From Clostridium zeae (lineage in GTDB: Bacteria > Bacillota > Clostridia > Clostridiales > Clostridiaceae): 64,000 nt of DNA. Below the pieces are notes generated by a model. The model did not search any database and was not told where the DNA came from. It was given only the letters and a program-made list of their open reading frames with translations. Numbering within the stretch: the stretch's first letter is position 1; each line of letters begins with the position of its first letter. This document shows positions 27,402-35,778 of the stretch, one piece after another. The DNA is taken from positions 241,935 to 305,934 of the forward strand of contig NZ_BMBA01000002.1 in NCBI RefSeq assembly GCF_017312485.1, read 5' to 3'. A program made the position numbers and the translations under genes.

Positions 27402-27418
27402 AGCAATAATTGTGCCAA
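27402..27418 (-). promoter_or_regulatory. σ54 promoter upstream of the locus 2 regulator
   Basis: The minus strand at 27418-27402 reads TTGGCACAATTATTGCT, again a full match to TTGGCAC-N5-TTGCW. It points towards the regulator gene starting at 27196, leaving a leader of nearly 200 bases, much longer than for the other three σ54 promoters here. It suggests autoactivation of regulator 2. Confidence 0.85.
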
Positions 27419-27601
27419 TACATTATAAGCCAAGATATAGTTAATTATTTGACAATTACATTGATTTAATGTGAACCTTTTTTGTATATTTTCAGTATTT
27501 CATTTGTCTATTATTCTGTTTTTTCTAAGCATTTTTGGTTATTACAACTAAATACTTTGGTATTAATAAAATATTTTTCTTGAATTTTCTAAAAATTTTA
27601 C

Positions 27602-27630
27602 TTGCCTTATAAAAAACTTTGTTATATTAT
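27602..27630 (+). promoter_or_regulatory. σA-type promoter of adhE
   Basis: TTGCCT at 27602-27607 and TATTAT at 27625-27630 are separated by 17 bases, a good vegetative promoter. The expected start is near 27637, with a GAGGGG ribosome site at about 27671 before the ATG at 27683. Confidence 0.65.
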
Positions 27631-27636
27631 TAACAT
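27619..27636. promoter_or_regulatory. Putative Rex operator over the adhE -10 region
   Basis: TTGTTATATTATTAACAT contains TGTTA and TAACA separated by six bases, the spacing of the Rex consensus (TTGTTAANNNNTTAACAA). It covers the -10 box at 27625-27630. Rex is the NADH/NAD+-sensing repressor known to control adhE in Clostridium, so this site would link ethanol/butanol formation to redox state. A looser half-site (TTTTTAACAAA) follows at about 27649-27658. Confidence 0.6.
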
Positions 27637-27682
27637 GATAATTAAATTTTTAACAAACTTTTTTTGAAAGAGGGGATCTATA

Positions 27683-30289
27683 ATGAAGGTTGTAAACAAT
27701 GAAGATCTATTAAAAAAACTCGACGAGGTAAAAAAAGCACAAAAATTATTTGCCACTTACTCCCAAGAAAAAGTAGACGAGATATTTAGAAATGCGGCTA
27801 TCGCTGCAAACAATGCAAGAATTAAATTAGCTAAAATGGCTGTTAATGAAAGCGGAATGGGAGTCCTTGAAGATAAAGTGATGAAAAATCATTTCGCCGC
27901 TGAATATATTTACAACAAATACAAGGATGAAAAAACTTGTGGAGTTATTGAGTACGATGAAGCTGCTGGTTTTAAGAGAATTGCTGCACCAATCGGAGTA
28001 ATAGCTGCTGTTATTCCAACTACAAACCCTACTTCTACTGCAATTTTTAAAGCTTTAATAGCTTTAAAAACTAGAAATGGAATAATATTCTCCCCACATC
28101 CTAGAGCAAAAAATGCCACTATTGAAGCTGCACGAATTGTTTTAGATGCAGCTGTTAAAGCTGGTGCTCCAGAAGGTATAATCGGTTGGATTGACGAGCC
28201 TAGCATTGAACTTTCTCAAACAATAATGAGAGAAGCAGATATGATATTAGCTACTGGTGGTCCTGCTATGGTAAAGGCAGCTTATTCTTCTGGAAAACCT
28301 GCTATTGGTGTTGGAGCTGGTAATACCCCTGCAATCATAGATGATAGTGCTCATATAAAAATGGCAGTTAGTTCAATTCTTTTATCTAAATCTTTTGACA
28401 ATGGAGTTATCTGTGCCTCAGAACAATCTGTTTTAGTTCTTGATTCAATATATGATCAAGTAAAAACTGAATTTGAGGATCGAGGTGGTTACGTCTTAAA
28501 AACCGCTGAAGCTGAAAAGTTAAGAAAAATACTTTTAGTAAATGGTAATATAAATCCTAATATAGTGGGACAATCTGCTATAAAAATAGCTGAACTTGCA
28601 GATATCAAAGTTCCTGATAATACAAGAGTGTTAGTTGCTGAAACAGAAATAGTGGATTTCTCTGAACCTTTTGCACACGAAAAGCTTTCACCTGTTCTTG
28701 CTTTATACAAAGTAAAAACTTTTAATGAAGCAGTTGAAAAAGCTGAATTTCTTATTGAGCAAGGTGGTCTAGGTCATACATCAATACTTTACATCGATAC
28801 TTTAACTCAGAAAGAAAAAGTAGACAAATTTACTTCGGCTATGAAGACAGTAAGAACATTAATAAATGTTCCTGCAACCCACGGTGCTATGGGAGATGTG
28901 TTTAACTTCAGACTAACTCCTTCTTTAACTTTAGGCTGTGGTCCATGGGGCGGAAATTCAGTATCAGACAATATAGGACCTAAGCACCTACTAAATATTA
29001 AGAACGTGGCTGAAAGGAGAGAGAACATGCTTTGGTTTAAGGTTCCTCAAAAAATCTATTTTAAATATGGTTCTTTACCTTTTGCAATAAGAGAGCTTAA
29101 GGATATGAATAAGAAAAAAGCTTTCATCGTTACAGATAGAATATTAAATGAGCTTGGATATACAGATAAAGTAACATCAGTTCTTTCAGAAATAGGTGTT
29201 GATTATAAAGTATTTACTGAGGTTGAGCCTGACCCTACTCTTTCAACTGCAATAAAAGGCTCAAAAGAAATGCTAAATTATGAACCTGATGTAGTAATTG
29301 CTCTTGGCGGTGGTTCTCCAATGGATGCTGCCAAAATAATGAGAGTTTTATACGAACATCCTGAGATAAAATTTGAAGATGTTGCCATGAGATTTATGGA
29401 TATAAGAAAAAGAATTTGTCCTTTCCCTAAGTTAGGAACTAAAGCAATGATGGTAGCTATAGCAACTTCAGCTGGTACAGGCTCTGAGGTTACTCCATTT
29501 GCCGTAATCACTGATGAGAAATCTGGTATAAAATATCCACTTGCTGATTATGAACTAACTCCTGATATGTCCATAATAGATGCAGAACTTATGATGAATA
29601 TGCCTAGAGGGTTAACTTCCGCTTCCGGAATAGATGCCTTAACACATGCAATTGAAGCTTATACTTCTATCCAAGCATCAGAATATACAAACGGATTAGC
29701 TTTAGAAGCAATTAGATTAATATTCAAGTACCTACCAGCAGCATACAACGAAGGTACAACAAATATAAAAGCCAGAGAAAAGATGGCTCATGCTTCCACA
29801 ATGGCTGGTATGGCTTTTGCCAATGCATTCTTAGGAGTTTGTCATTCAATGGCTCATAAGCTTGGAGCTGAGCATCACATACCTCATGGTATAGCAAACG
29901 CTTTGTTGATAAATGAAGTCATCAAATTTAATGCTGTTGACAATCCAAAGAAACAAGCTGGTTTCCCACAATATAAATATCCTAATATAAAAAGCAGATA
30001 TGCTAATATAGCCGATCATGTGAAACTTGGTGGAAACACTGAGGATGAAAAACTACAATTATTAATAGCTGCAATAGATGATTTAAAATTAAAGATTAAT
30101 ATCCCAATGTCTATTAAGGAAACTGGAGTATCAGAAAGCTCCTTCTACAGAACTTTAGATGATATGTGTGAACAAGCTTTCGATGATCAATGTACTGGTG
30201 CAAATCCTAGATATCCATTGATAAGTGAAATTAAAGAAATGTATATAAATGCATTTGAAGGTGTTGAAGATACTAAAACTTCAAAATAA
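27683..30289 (+). CDS. adhE: Bifunctional acetaldehyde-CoA/alcohol dehydrogenase
   Basis: An 868-residue fusion. Residues 1-440 are a CoA-acylating aldehyde dehydrogenase with PTTNPTSTAIFKALIALKT and the catalytic cysteine in DNGVICASEQSV. Residues 450-868 are an iron-dependent alcohol dehydrogenase with GGGSPMDAAK, TSAGTGSEVTPFAVITD, DALTHAIEAY and the iron ligands in GVCHSMAHKLGAEHHIPHG. It reduces acetyl-CoA (and probably butyryl-CoA) to the alcohol using NADH, the main electron sink of solventogenic clostridia. Length is typical and no motif is damaged. It is monocistronic, with a promoter and Rex-like site upstream and a strong terminator downstream. Confidence 0.96.
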   Translation: MKVVNNEDLLKKLDEVKKAQKLFATYSQEKVDEIFRNAAIAANNARIKLAKMAVNESGMGVLEDKVMKNHFAAEYIYNKYKDEKTCGVIEYDEAAGFKRIAAPIGVIAAVIPTTNPTSTAIFKALIALKTRNGIIFSPHPRAKNATIEAARIVLDAAVKAGAPEGIIGWIDEPSIELSQTIMREADMILATGGPAMVKAAYSSGKPAIGVGAGNTPAIIDDSAHIKMAVSSILLSKSFDNGVICASEQSVLVLDSIYDQVKTEFEDRGGYVLKTAEAEKLRKILLVNGNINPNIVGQSAIKIAELADIKVPDNTRVLVAETEIVDFSEPFAHEKLSPVLALYKVKTFNEAVEKAEFLIEQGGLGHTSILYIDTLTQKEKVDKFTSAMKTVRTLINVPATHGAMGDVFNFRLTPSLTLGCGPWGGNSVSDNIGPKHLLNIKNVAERRENMLWFKVPQKIYFKYGSLPFAIRELKDMNKKKAFIVTDRILNELGYTDKVTSVLSEIGVDYKVFTEVEPDPTLSTAIKGSKEMLNYEPDVVIALGGGSPMDAAKIMRVLYEHPEIKFEDVAMRFMDIRKRICPFPKLGTKAMMVAIATSAGTGSEVTPFAVITDEKSGIKYPLADYELTPDMSIIDAELMMNMPRGLTSASGIDALTHAIEAYTSIQASEYTNGLALEAIRLIFKYLPAAYNEGTTNIKAREKMAHASTMAGMAFANAFLGVCHSMAHKLGAEHHIPHGIANALLINEVIKFNAVDNPKKQAGFPQYKYPNIKSRYANIADHVKLGGNTEDEKLQLLIAAIDDLKLKINIPMSIKETGVSESSFYRTLDDMCEQAFDDQCTGANPRYPLISEIKEMYINAFEGVEDTKTSK

Positions 30290-30311
30290 TTTATACTATT
30301 CATAAAAACTT

Positions 30312-30348
30312 GGGGATGTTTAAGCACCTGTTGAAATTAAGCATAGCC
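30312..30348 (+). repeat. Fragment of palindromic repeat family 1 (copy E)
   Basis: GGGGATGTTTAAGCACCTGT followed by TGAAATTAAGC matches the left end of the family 1 repeat. Nothing of the core or the right end follows, so this is a terminal remnant just downstream of adhE. Confidence 0.5.
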
Positions 30349-30397
30349 AAAAACTTAAGCATATTTTAAATTTCCATCTACGATATTATTCACAATA

Positions 30398-30442
30398 AAA
30401 AATCAGTACATCAACAAGTTTAAGTTGATGTACTGATTTTTT
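30398..30442 (+). terminator. Terminator of adhE
   Basis: AATCAGTACATCAAC (30401-30415) pairs perfectly with GTTGATGTACTGATT (30424-30438) and is followed by TTTTTTC, a classic intrinsic terminator about 110 bases after the adhE stop. Confidence 0.88.
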
Positions 30443-30469
30443 CTATATATCCCATTTATATTTTTGCAA

Positions 30470-30499
30470 AATTATAACTCCTAGAAATCTAGGAGTTAT
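30470..30499 (-). terminator. Terminator of the β-lactamase-fold gene
   Basis: AACTCCTAG (30476-30484) pairs with CTAGGAGTT (30489-30497) around AAAT; on the minus strand ATAATTTTG follows. It lies 15 bases beyond the stop of the gene at 30514. Confidence 0.6.
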
Positions 30500-30513
30500 C
30501 AAGAGCTTAAGGC

Positions 30514-31293
30514 TCAATGCCAATTATTCATTAAATTATCCCACATCATCTTACCACATTTAGCAAGAGTTATTGTTCCGTAAACACTGTTTGGTATATC
30601 CATAGACAATACTGAGAATGCAAAACTTCCTTTGCTTAATTCTATAAGCTCAGTATCATTTTCAACACCACTCTTATCTCCAGTTTTACTTGAAATATCA
30701 TATTTCAAATCTTCTGGAATATAAAGTGCTAATTTATTTTTTATCTGCTGTCTTCTCAAGATGTCTACAAGCATTGTGCTATTTTCTTTATTCAAATAAG
30801 TAGCTTTATAAAGATGTTTCCATAGAAGACATAAATCATATGCACTAGTCATATTTTCAACATCTGAATGTTTGTGTCTCTCATCAGTAGTCTTTCTGTT
30901 TAATTCTGTATTCTTCAAGTCCATTTCTTTTAATATTTCATTTATTCTGTCCATTCCAATGATATCAATTATCTTATTTGCAGCAGTATTATCGCTTTGT
31001 ATCAACATCGCAACTAAAAGTTCAAACACAGTATAGTCTCTATCATTAAATTCATGAATAATTCCAGTACCATAAACTTTATCTTGCTTTTCTATCTTTA
31101 TTTTATCCAAAAAGTTAAGTTTTTCTAGCTCAACTTCTCTAATTAAAGCTATAGCAATTGGAAGCTTCATACAACCTGCTGCTGTCATTTTAACGTTTTC
31201 ATTGTACCCATAAGTATACCCACTCACCAAATCCTCGAAGAAAAATCCATATGTTCCGATCCTTGTCTCTAAATATTTTTTTATCTCCTTCAT
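30514..31293 (-). CDS. Class A β-lactamase-fold protein lacking the active-site serine
   Basis: A 259-residue protein with the class A β-lactamase/serine hydrolase layout. LIQSDNTAANKII contains the SDN motif and SSKTGDKSG the KTG triad. The first motif, normally SxxK before LP (for example ASVIKLP), reads AAGCMKLPIAIAL at about residues 38-50, so the nucleophilic Ser is Gly and a Cys sits one place later. No signal peptide is visible, so the protein is probably cytoplasmic, unusual for this fold. It may be non-catalytic (a binding or regulatory role) or use a displaced Cys. It is monocistronic, with GGAGGG before the ATG. Confidence 0.75.
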   Translation of the reverse strand: MKEIKKYLETRIGTYGFFFEDLVSGYTYGYNENVKMTAAGCMKLPIAIALIREVELEKLNFLDKIKIEKQDKVYGTGIIHEFNDRDYTVFELLVAMLIQSDNTAANKIIDIIGMDRINEILKEMDLKNTELNRKTTDERHKHSDVENMTSAYDLCLLWKHLYKATYLNKENSTMLVDILRRQQIKNKLALYIPEDLKYDISSKTGDKSGVENDTELIELSKGSFAFSVLSMDIPNSVYGTITLAKCGKMMWDNLMNNWH

Positions 31294-31399
31294 AATACCC
31301 TCCAGCTTTCTATGTTTGATGTCTATACTAATTATAGCATATTTTCAGAATATTTAGAAGTATTTTATAAATATTCTTATTATTTCTATTTTAAGCTTT

Positions 31400-31435
31400 A
31401 TAAAAGCACTAATTCATATGAATTAGTGCTTTTGA
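31400..31435 (-). terminator. Terminator of pfkA
   Basis: AAAAGCACTAATTCAT (31402-31417) is immediately followed by its exact complement ATGAATTAGTGCTTTT (31418-31433), a perfect 32-base palindrome just after the pfkA stop. It may act in both directions. Confidence 0.7.
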
Positions 31436-31437
31436 TA

Positions 31438-32535
31438 TTAATCTCCAAAGGAAATTCCTATTTTTTTAGCAACAGTTACTAGTTCTCCATCTGGATTTAC
31501 ATCCTTAGTCTTTCCAATAACATTCTCTAAGCTTTCGTAAGAAATAGTATCGCCTTTTAAGCAAACCATATTTCCGAACTTTCCTTCATTAATCAATTCA
31601 ACAGCAGCTGCACCATATCTAGTTGATAATATTCTATCATAAGTAGAAGTATTTCCACCTCTTTGTATATGACCAAGAACAGTACTTCTTACTTCATGAT
31701 TTTTTATTAAATTTTCTAAATCTATTGCTAATTTATTTGCAATTCCACCTAGTCTTATTGGATCAGGTGAGTCAGCAACAACTTTAGAAACAACTACTTC
31801 ACCATTTAATGGTTTAGCACCTTCAGCTACTACGATTATTGAGAATGGTTTACCTTCAGCTTCTCTTTGTCTTATTTTATCTACTATCTTATTAATATCA
31901 TATGGGATCTCAGGTATTAATATAACATCAGCAGAACCAGCGATTCCTGATTCTAAAGCTATCCAACCTGCATTTCTTCCCATTACTTCTAAAAGCATTA
32001 TTCTATGATGTGATTCAGCAGTAGTATGCAATCTATCAAGAGCTTCAGTTGCAATTTCTATAGCAGTGTTAAATCCAAAAGTTACATCTGTAGCTTCTAA
32101 ATCATTATCTATTGTTTTTGGAACTCCTATAACATTAACACCTTTTCTTGCAAAATCTCTTGCAGATGTAAGAGTTCCATCTCCACCTATTACTACTAAT
32201 GTATCTATGCCCTCTTTTTTCAAGTTTTCAACTCCAACATCAGATACATCTTTTTTCACAAGCTTTCCATCTTCTTCAACTTGATAATCAAATAAATTAT
32301 CTTTGTTTGAACTATATAAAATAGTACCTCCTCTGTGAAGAATTCCAGATACTGACTCAAGTGTTAGAGGAACTATATCGTTGTTATAAAGACCTCTATA
32401 TCCAAACTTGTAACCATAAACCTCATAACCATACTGTAATATAGCAGTTCTAGTAACTGCCCTTATCACTGCGTTTAGCCCTGGGCAATCTCCTCCACCA
32501 GTTAATAATGCGATTTTTTTTACTTTTTCTGCCAT
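31438..32535 (-). CDS. pfkA: 6-phosphofructokinase (ATP-type, group III features)
   Basis: A 365-residue phosphofructokinase making fructose 1,6-bisphosphate. It has TGGGDCPGLNAVIRA, IGGDGTLTSA, VPKTIDNDLEATD, MLLEVMGRNAGWIAL and LGHIQRGGNTSTYDR. GGDG at the phosphate-donor position favours ATP, whereas PKTIDND has the Lys found in PPi-using and group III enzymes. This Gly/Lys pairing is known from actinobacterial and other long PFKs of about 340-365 residues. Clostridia usually have another, shorter PfkA beside pyruvate kinase, so this may be a second copy. It stands alone, with GGGGGATAT before the ATG and its own terminator. Confidence 0.92.
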   Translation of the reverse strand: MAEKVKKIALLTGGGDCPGLNAVIRAVTRTAILQYGYEVYGYKFGYRGLYNNDIVPLTLESVSGILHRGGTILYSSNKDNLFDYQVEEDGKLVKKDVSDVGVENLKKEGIDTLVVIGGDGTLTSARDFARKGVNVIGVPKTIDNDLEATDVTFGFNTAIEIATEALDRLHTTAESHHRIMLLEVMGRNAGWIALESGIAGSADVILIPEIPYDINKIVDKIRQREAEGKPFSIIVVAEGAKPLNGEVVVSKVVADSPDPIRLGGIANKLAIDLENLIKNHEVRSTVLGHIQRGGNTSTYDRILSTRYGAAAVELINEGKFGNMVCLKGDTISYESLENVIGKTKDVNPDGELVTVAKKIGISFGD

Positions 32536-32687
32536 CTCATATCCCCCTCTACCCGAATGTTCATTCTTTTATATATTTTGTGTAAATGTGTACATTAATT
32601 TCTATTTAATGATATCACATTAAAATCTTTGTGAAAAGTATATTTTTTTAATATTGAAAATTTTATAAAATATTCTCAAAATTTAAT

Positions 32688-33134
32688 TTATTTCATCATT
32701 AATTCTTTATTTACTTCCTCGTATTTTTGTATATCTCCTGCATTCTCTGTTTTTCTCATGTTTCCATGCATCTCTAAATAGAAGCCTTTATCATCAATCA
32801 AATTCATATCTGTTAGTTTTTTCAAACTATCTATAGAAAATAGAGCTTCCCATTCTTCTTTTCCTATATATTCTTTATATTCGCTATATTCATCCTCTGT
32901 TAGTACTGTCTCATATTCACCATCGTAATATAATATGAGTTCGCCATTCATTTCCTTCAAATTTTCTACCTTTGCCCAAACTGGCTCATCTATAGTATTT
33001 CCCTTGATTATTACAATAAGTTGATTTTTAATTACAAGCAATTTACTTAGCTGTACCCATGATACATCTAAATCATTCTTACTCCATTTTTTCCTATCAA
33101 GTATAACTTTAATTCTATCTGCAGCTGTAGACAT
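32688..33134 (-). CDS. Hypothetical protein, 148 residues
   Basis: A charged, soluble protein with no signal peptide or membrane segment. It has alternating short β-like stretches (LIVIIKGN, GELILYYDGEYETVL) and an acidic helical C-terminal half. It was not recognised. GGAGTGAGG before the ATG at 33134 supports it as a real gene. It stands alone between pfkA and uppP. Confidence 0.6.
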   Translation of the reverse strand: MSTAADRIKVILDRKKWSKNDLDVSWVQLSKLLVIKNQLIVIIKGNTIDEPVWAKVENLKEMNGELILYYDGEYETVLTEDEYSEYKEYIGKEEWEALFSIDSLKKLTDMNLIDDKGFYLEMHGNMRKTENAGDIQKYEEVNKELMMK

Positions 33135-33315
33135 ATCCTCACTCCATTCTTTTTATGTTATTATTCTCTTTAATATGTCTATTAATTCAAATATTAATTA
33201 GCAAAAACGGAAATTTTTCAAGTTTAATTATAAAGCTTTATAATTTTTGCCTTTAATAAAGTCTTCTATTAGCTTGCCCAGACAATTAAAATATTATAGT
33301 ATTTAAAAATTCCAA

Positions 33316-33362
33316 AAAAAGTTGAGTACATATTAATTTCTCTTATGTACTCAACTTTTATG
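33316..33362 (-). terminator. Terminator of uppP
   Basis: AAAGTTGAGTACATA pairs with TATGTACTCAACTTT across a loop of about 11 bases (33318-33358); on the minus strand a TTTTTTTGG run follows. It lies 11 bases after the uppP stop. Confidence 0.85.
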
Positions 33363-33372
33363 TTATATGTTC

Positions 33373-34215
33373 TTATTTTATTATTTTAGCTAGTATTAAC
33401 GCTATTAAGATAAGTCCTGCAAATAATCTATAAACTGCAAAAACTCTCATAGGTTTCTTCTTTAAGAAAGCTATAAATCCATCTACAACAAGTAATGCAA
33501 CTATAAATGCTACAACAAAACCTGCCACTAACGCAACTACTTGAGTAGAATTTAGCGTAGAGTAATTGAACTTTATCATTTTAAGAGCAGATGCTCCCAT
33601 CATTATAGGAATAGCTAAAAAGAATGAAAATTCTGCAGCAACTGCAGTATTTAACCCAGAGATCCAGCCTCCAATTATTGTAGATGCACTTCTAGACATT
33701 CCAGGCCACATCGCTAAACATTGGAAAAGACCTACTTGTATAGCTTGCCCATAACTAATTTCATCAATATCTTTAACCGCTCTAGCTCTTTTAGCTTTCT
33801 TTCTAAAGCTATTTTCAGCCACAATTAAGAAAATACCACCAACTATAAATCCAATAGCAACAGTCTTAGAACTAAATAAATACTCATCTATCAAATCATT
33901 GAATAATACTCCTAAAACTAGTGCTGGAATTGTTCCAACTATTATTACTAACCAGAACTTAATTCCTTTTTTCTCAAACTTGAAGAAGGATTTTATCATT
34001 GTCCATATCTTATTCCAATATAAAACTACAATTGCAAGTATTGCACCTAATTGTATAACTATTTCAAACATTTTAGTAAATTCTGTTCCATTAAATCCAA
34101 TTAAATCACCAACTATTATCATATGCCCAGTAGACGAAACAGGAATGAATTCAGTTATTCCTTCTACTATAGCAATTATTATAGCTCTTAAAATAAATAA
34201 AAAATCTAACGCCAT
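33373..34215 (-). CDS. uppP: Undecaprenyl-diphosphate phosphatase
   Basis: A 280-residue membrane enzyme of the BacA/UppP family, recycling undecaprenyl diphosphate to the monophosphate carrier for wall synthesis and giving some bacitracin tolerance. EGITEFIPVSSTGHMIIVGD is the first active-site block and PGMSRSASTIIGG the second; several hydrophobic segments span the rest. The frame can be extended with a GTG at 34233, but the ATG at 34215 (MALDFLFIL) agrees better with the family N-terminus. Confidence 0.93.
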   Translation of the reverse strand: MALDFLFILRAIIIAIVEGITEFIPVSSTGHMIIVGDLIGFNGTEFTKMFEIVIQLGAILAIVVLYWNKIWTMIKSFFKFEKKGIKFWLVIIVGTIPALVLGVLFNDLIDEYLFSSKTVAIGFIVGGIFLIVAENSFRKKAKRARAVKDIDEISYGQAIQVGLFQCLAMWPGMSRSASTIIGGWISGLNTAVAAEFSFFLAIPIMMGASALKMIKFNYSTLNSTQVVALVAGFVVAFIVALLVVDGFIAFLKKKPMRVFAVYRLFAGLILIALILAKIIK

Positions 34216-34328
34216 ATGCTCACTCTCTTTCACTTGTTATTTGACATACCACTTAATTATAAAATTTGGTAGTTATTTTGTCCATTAAAAATTAATTAAA
34301 TTTAGTTTACATTAGTGTGAATTCTCAT

Positions 34329-34560
34329 CTATGTTAAAGCACTGAAATTAATTGGTTAATCATCCGACGCTTTAATGAGCTTATGCAAAGAATTAATATG
34401 ATTTTGTCATATTCCATGGCTAAAACTGCAAACTCACTACGTTCGAACAGTGCAGTTCCTTTACGCCATTCCATCTGAAAAAATCATTTAATTCTAATAG
34501 CTCGCTCATATAGCGTCTCCTGTTTAACCAATTAATTTCAAAAATCTTCTTAAACATTGC
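34329..34560 (-). repeat. Palindromic repeat family 1, copy F (complete, minus orientation)
   Basis: The outer ends are TGAAATTAATTGGTTAA (34343-34359) and TTAACCAATTAATTTCA (34524-34540), perfectly complementary. Beyond them lie TATGTTAAAGCAC and CTTCTTAAACATTGCC. The core is nearly identical to copy C but on the opposite strand. It fills the gap between uppP and the manA downstream hairpin and carries the intact frame at 34420-34509. Confidence 0.8.
34420..34509 (-). CDS. 29-codon reading frame inside repeat copy F
   Basis: ATG at 34509 with CAGGAG seven to eight bases upstream opens MSELLELNDFFRWNG and closes with CSNVVSLQF and a TAG at 34420. It has the same length as the frame in copy C and differs at about four residues. 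Whether it is translated is unknown. Confidence 0.3.
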   Translation of the reverse strand: MSELLELNDFFRWNGVKELHCSNVVSLQF

Positions 34561-34569
34561 CCAAAAAAA

Positions 34570-34640
34570 ATTCCAAGCTTCAGGAAGAGATAAGACCAAA
34601 ACTTGAAGTTTAAGTCCTATCACTTCTTTACTCCTGGAAT
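34570..34640. other. Long imperfect hairpin downstream of manA
   Basis: TTCCAAGCTTCAGGAAGAGA at 34571 pairs imperfectly with the inverted TTCCAGGAGTAAAGAAGTGA at the other end (34638), with an inner AACTTGAAGTT palindrome. It lies 25 bases after the manA stop. It may serve as a terminator or be a member of another small palindromic repeat family. Confidence 0.45.
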
Positions 34641-34664
34641 CGATAAATCTAAAACCTAAAATCT

Positions 34665-35642
34665 TTATTTTTTAACTACTTCTAATATTTCGCCTTCTAC
34701 TTTTGCAACATCTGGTACAAAGCTCTTTAATAGTGAAAGACTTCCTGAAATTTCGTATTCTCCAAGATTTGCAGGAATGAATACACTATCACCTTTTTTA
34801 ACAGGAATTTCACCAGCTGAGTACTTAATAGTACCTTTACCTTCTACACAAGTGAATATGTAGAATCTTTCTGCATCACTGGACTCCTTAACTGCCTTCT
34901 CTACATCGTACTTTATTATAGTAAAATAATCACAAAGAGCTAAGTATGTCTTGGAGAACCCATCAAGGTCTACTTTTAACCCGTTACTGTTTTCACCCTT
35001 TAAGCTGAAATCAATAACATCCAAAGCTTTTTCAACATGAATTTCTCTTCCTCTATTATAATCATACACTCTATAAGTTGTATCACTATTTTGTTGTATT
35101 TCAGCTATTACAACACCTTCTCCTATAGCATGAACTAATCCGCTTTTAACAAAGAAAAAGTCACCTTTCTTAACTTCAAGCTTATTTAAATATTCATCAA
35201 AGTTTCCAGTGTTAATTGCATTAATAAATTGTTCTTTTGTACAATTTTTAGTTCCTACAACTAAATTAGCACCTTCAAAAGCTTCAAGTACATACCAACA
35301 TTCAGTCTTTCCTAAGTCGCCTTCTACTCTTAAACCATATTCATCATCTGGATGAACTTGCACAGAAAGTTTATCTTTCGCATTTATAAGTTTAACTAAA
35401 AGAGGAAATCTATTCTTATCGATTTTAGTACCAACTAATTCGCTTCCTAGTCTTTCTATAAGTTCCTTAAAGGAAGTTCCTTTATATTCGCCATTGGAAA
35501 CTACACCAGTTCCATTTGGATGGCATGCTATATCCCAGCTTTCCCCTATTTCTCCTTCTGGAAGATTATCTCTAAAAAGTTCGAAGTCTCTTCCTCCCCA
35601 TATCTTATCATAATAGATATTGTCAAAAATAATTGGATACAT
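34665..35642 (-). CDS. manA: Mannose-6-phosphate isomerase, class I
   Basis: A 325-residue cupin-type phosphomannose isomerase linking mannose 6-phosphate and fructose 6-phosphate. Zinc ligands appear in VQVHPDDEYGL, KTECWYVL and SGLVHAIGEG, and EIQQNSDTTYRVYDYNR is the signature of the bacterial short form. The frame opens at 35711, but AAGGAGG lies eight bases before the ATG at 35642, which also matches the family start MYPIIFDNIYYDKIWGG. Confidence 0.93.
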   Translation of the reverse strand: MYPIIFDNIYYDKIWGGRDFELFRDNLPEGEIGESWDIACHPNGTGVVSNGEYKGTSFKELIERLGSELVGTKIDKNRFPLLVKLINAKDKLSVQVHPDDEYGLRVEGDLGKTECWYVLEAFEGANLVVGTKNCTKEQFINAINTGNFDEYLNKLEVKKGDFFFVKSGLVHAIGEGVVIAEIQQNSDTTYRVYDYNRGREIHVEKALDVIDFSLKGENSNGLKVDLDGFSKTYLALCDYFTIIKYDVEKAVKESSDAERFYIFTCVEGKGTIKYSAGEIPVKKGDSVFIPANLGEYEISGSLSLLKSFVPDVAKVEGEILEVVKK

Positions 35643-35778
35643 AATGTATTCCTCCTTTGTAGTACTTCTTAATATATTACAATAAATTAATGATATAATA
35701 TAATATTTCAAAGTTCTAGTTTTGTATATACAAGTTTCGAAACAAAGATTTCGTTGTCATGATAGACTATATCTTAGT

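Noticed and set aside
27641..27658. A second full Rex operator at adhE
   Set aside because: Only one half-site (TTTTTAACAAA) is good; the other half does not match.
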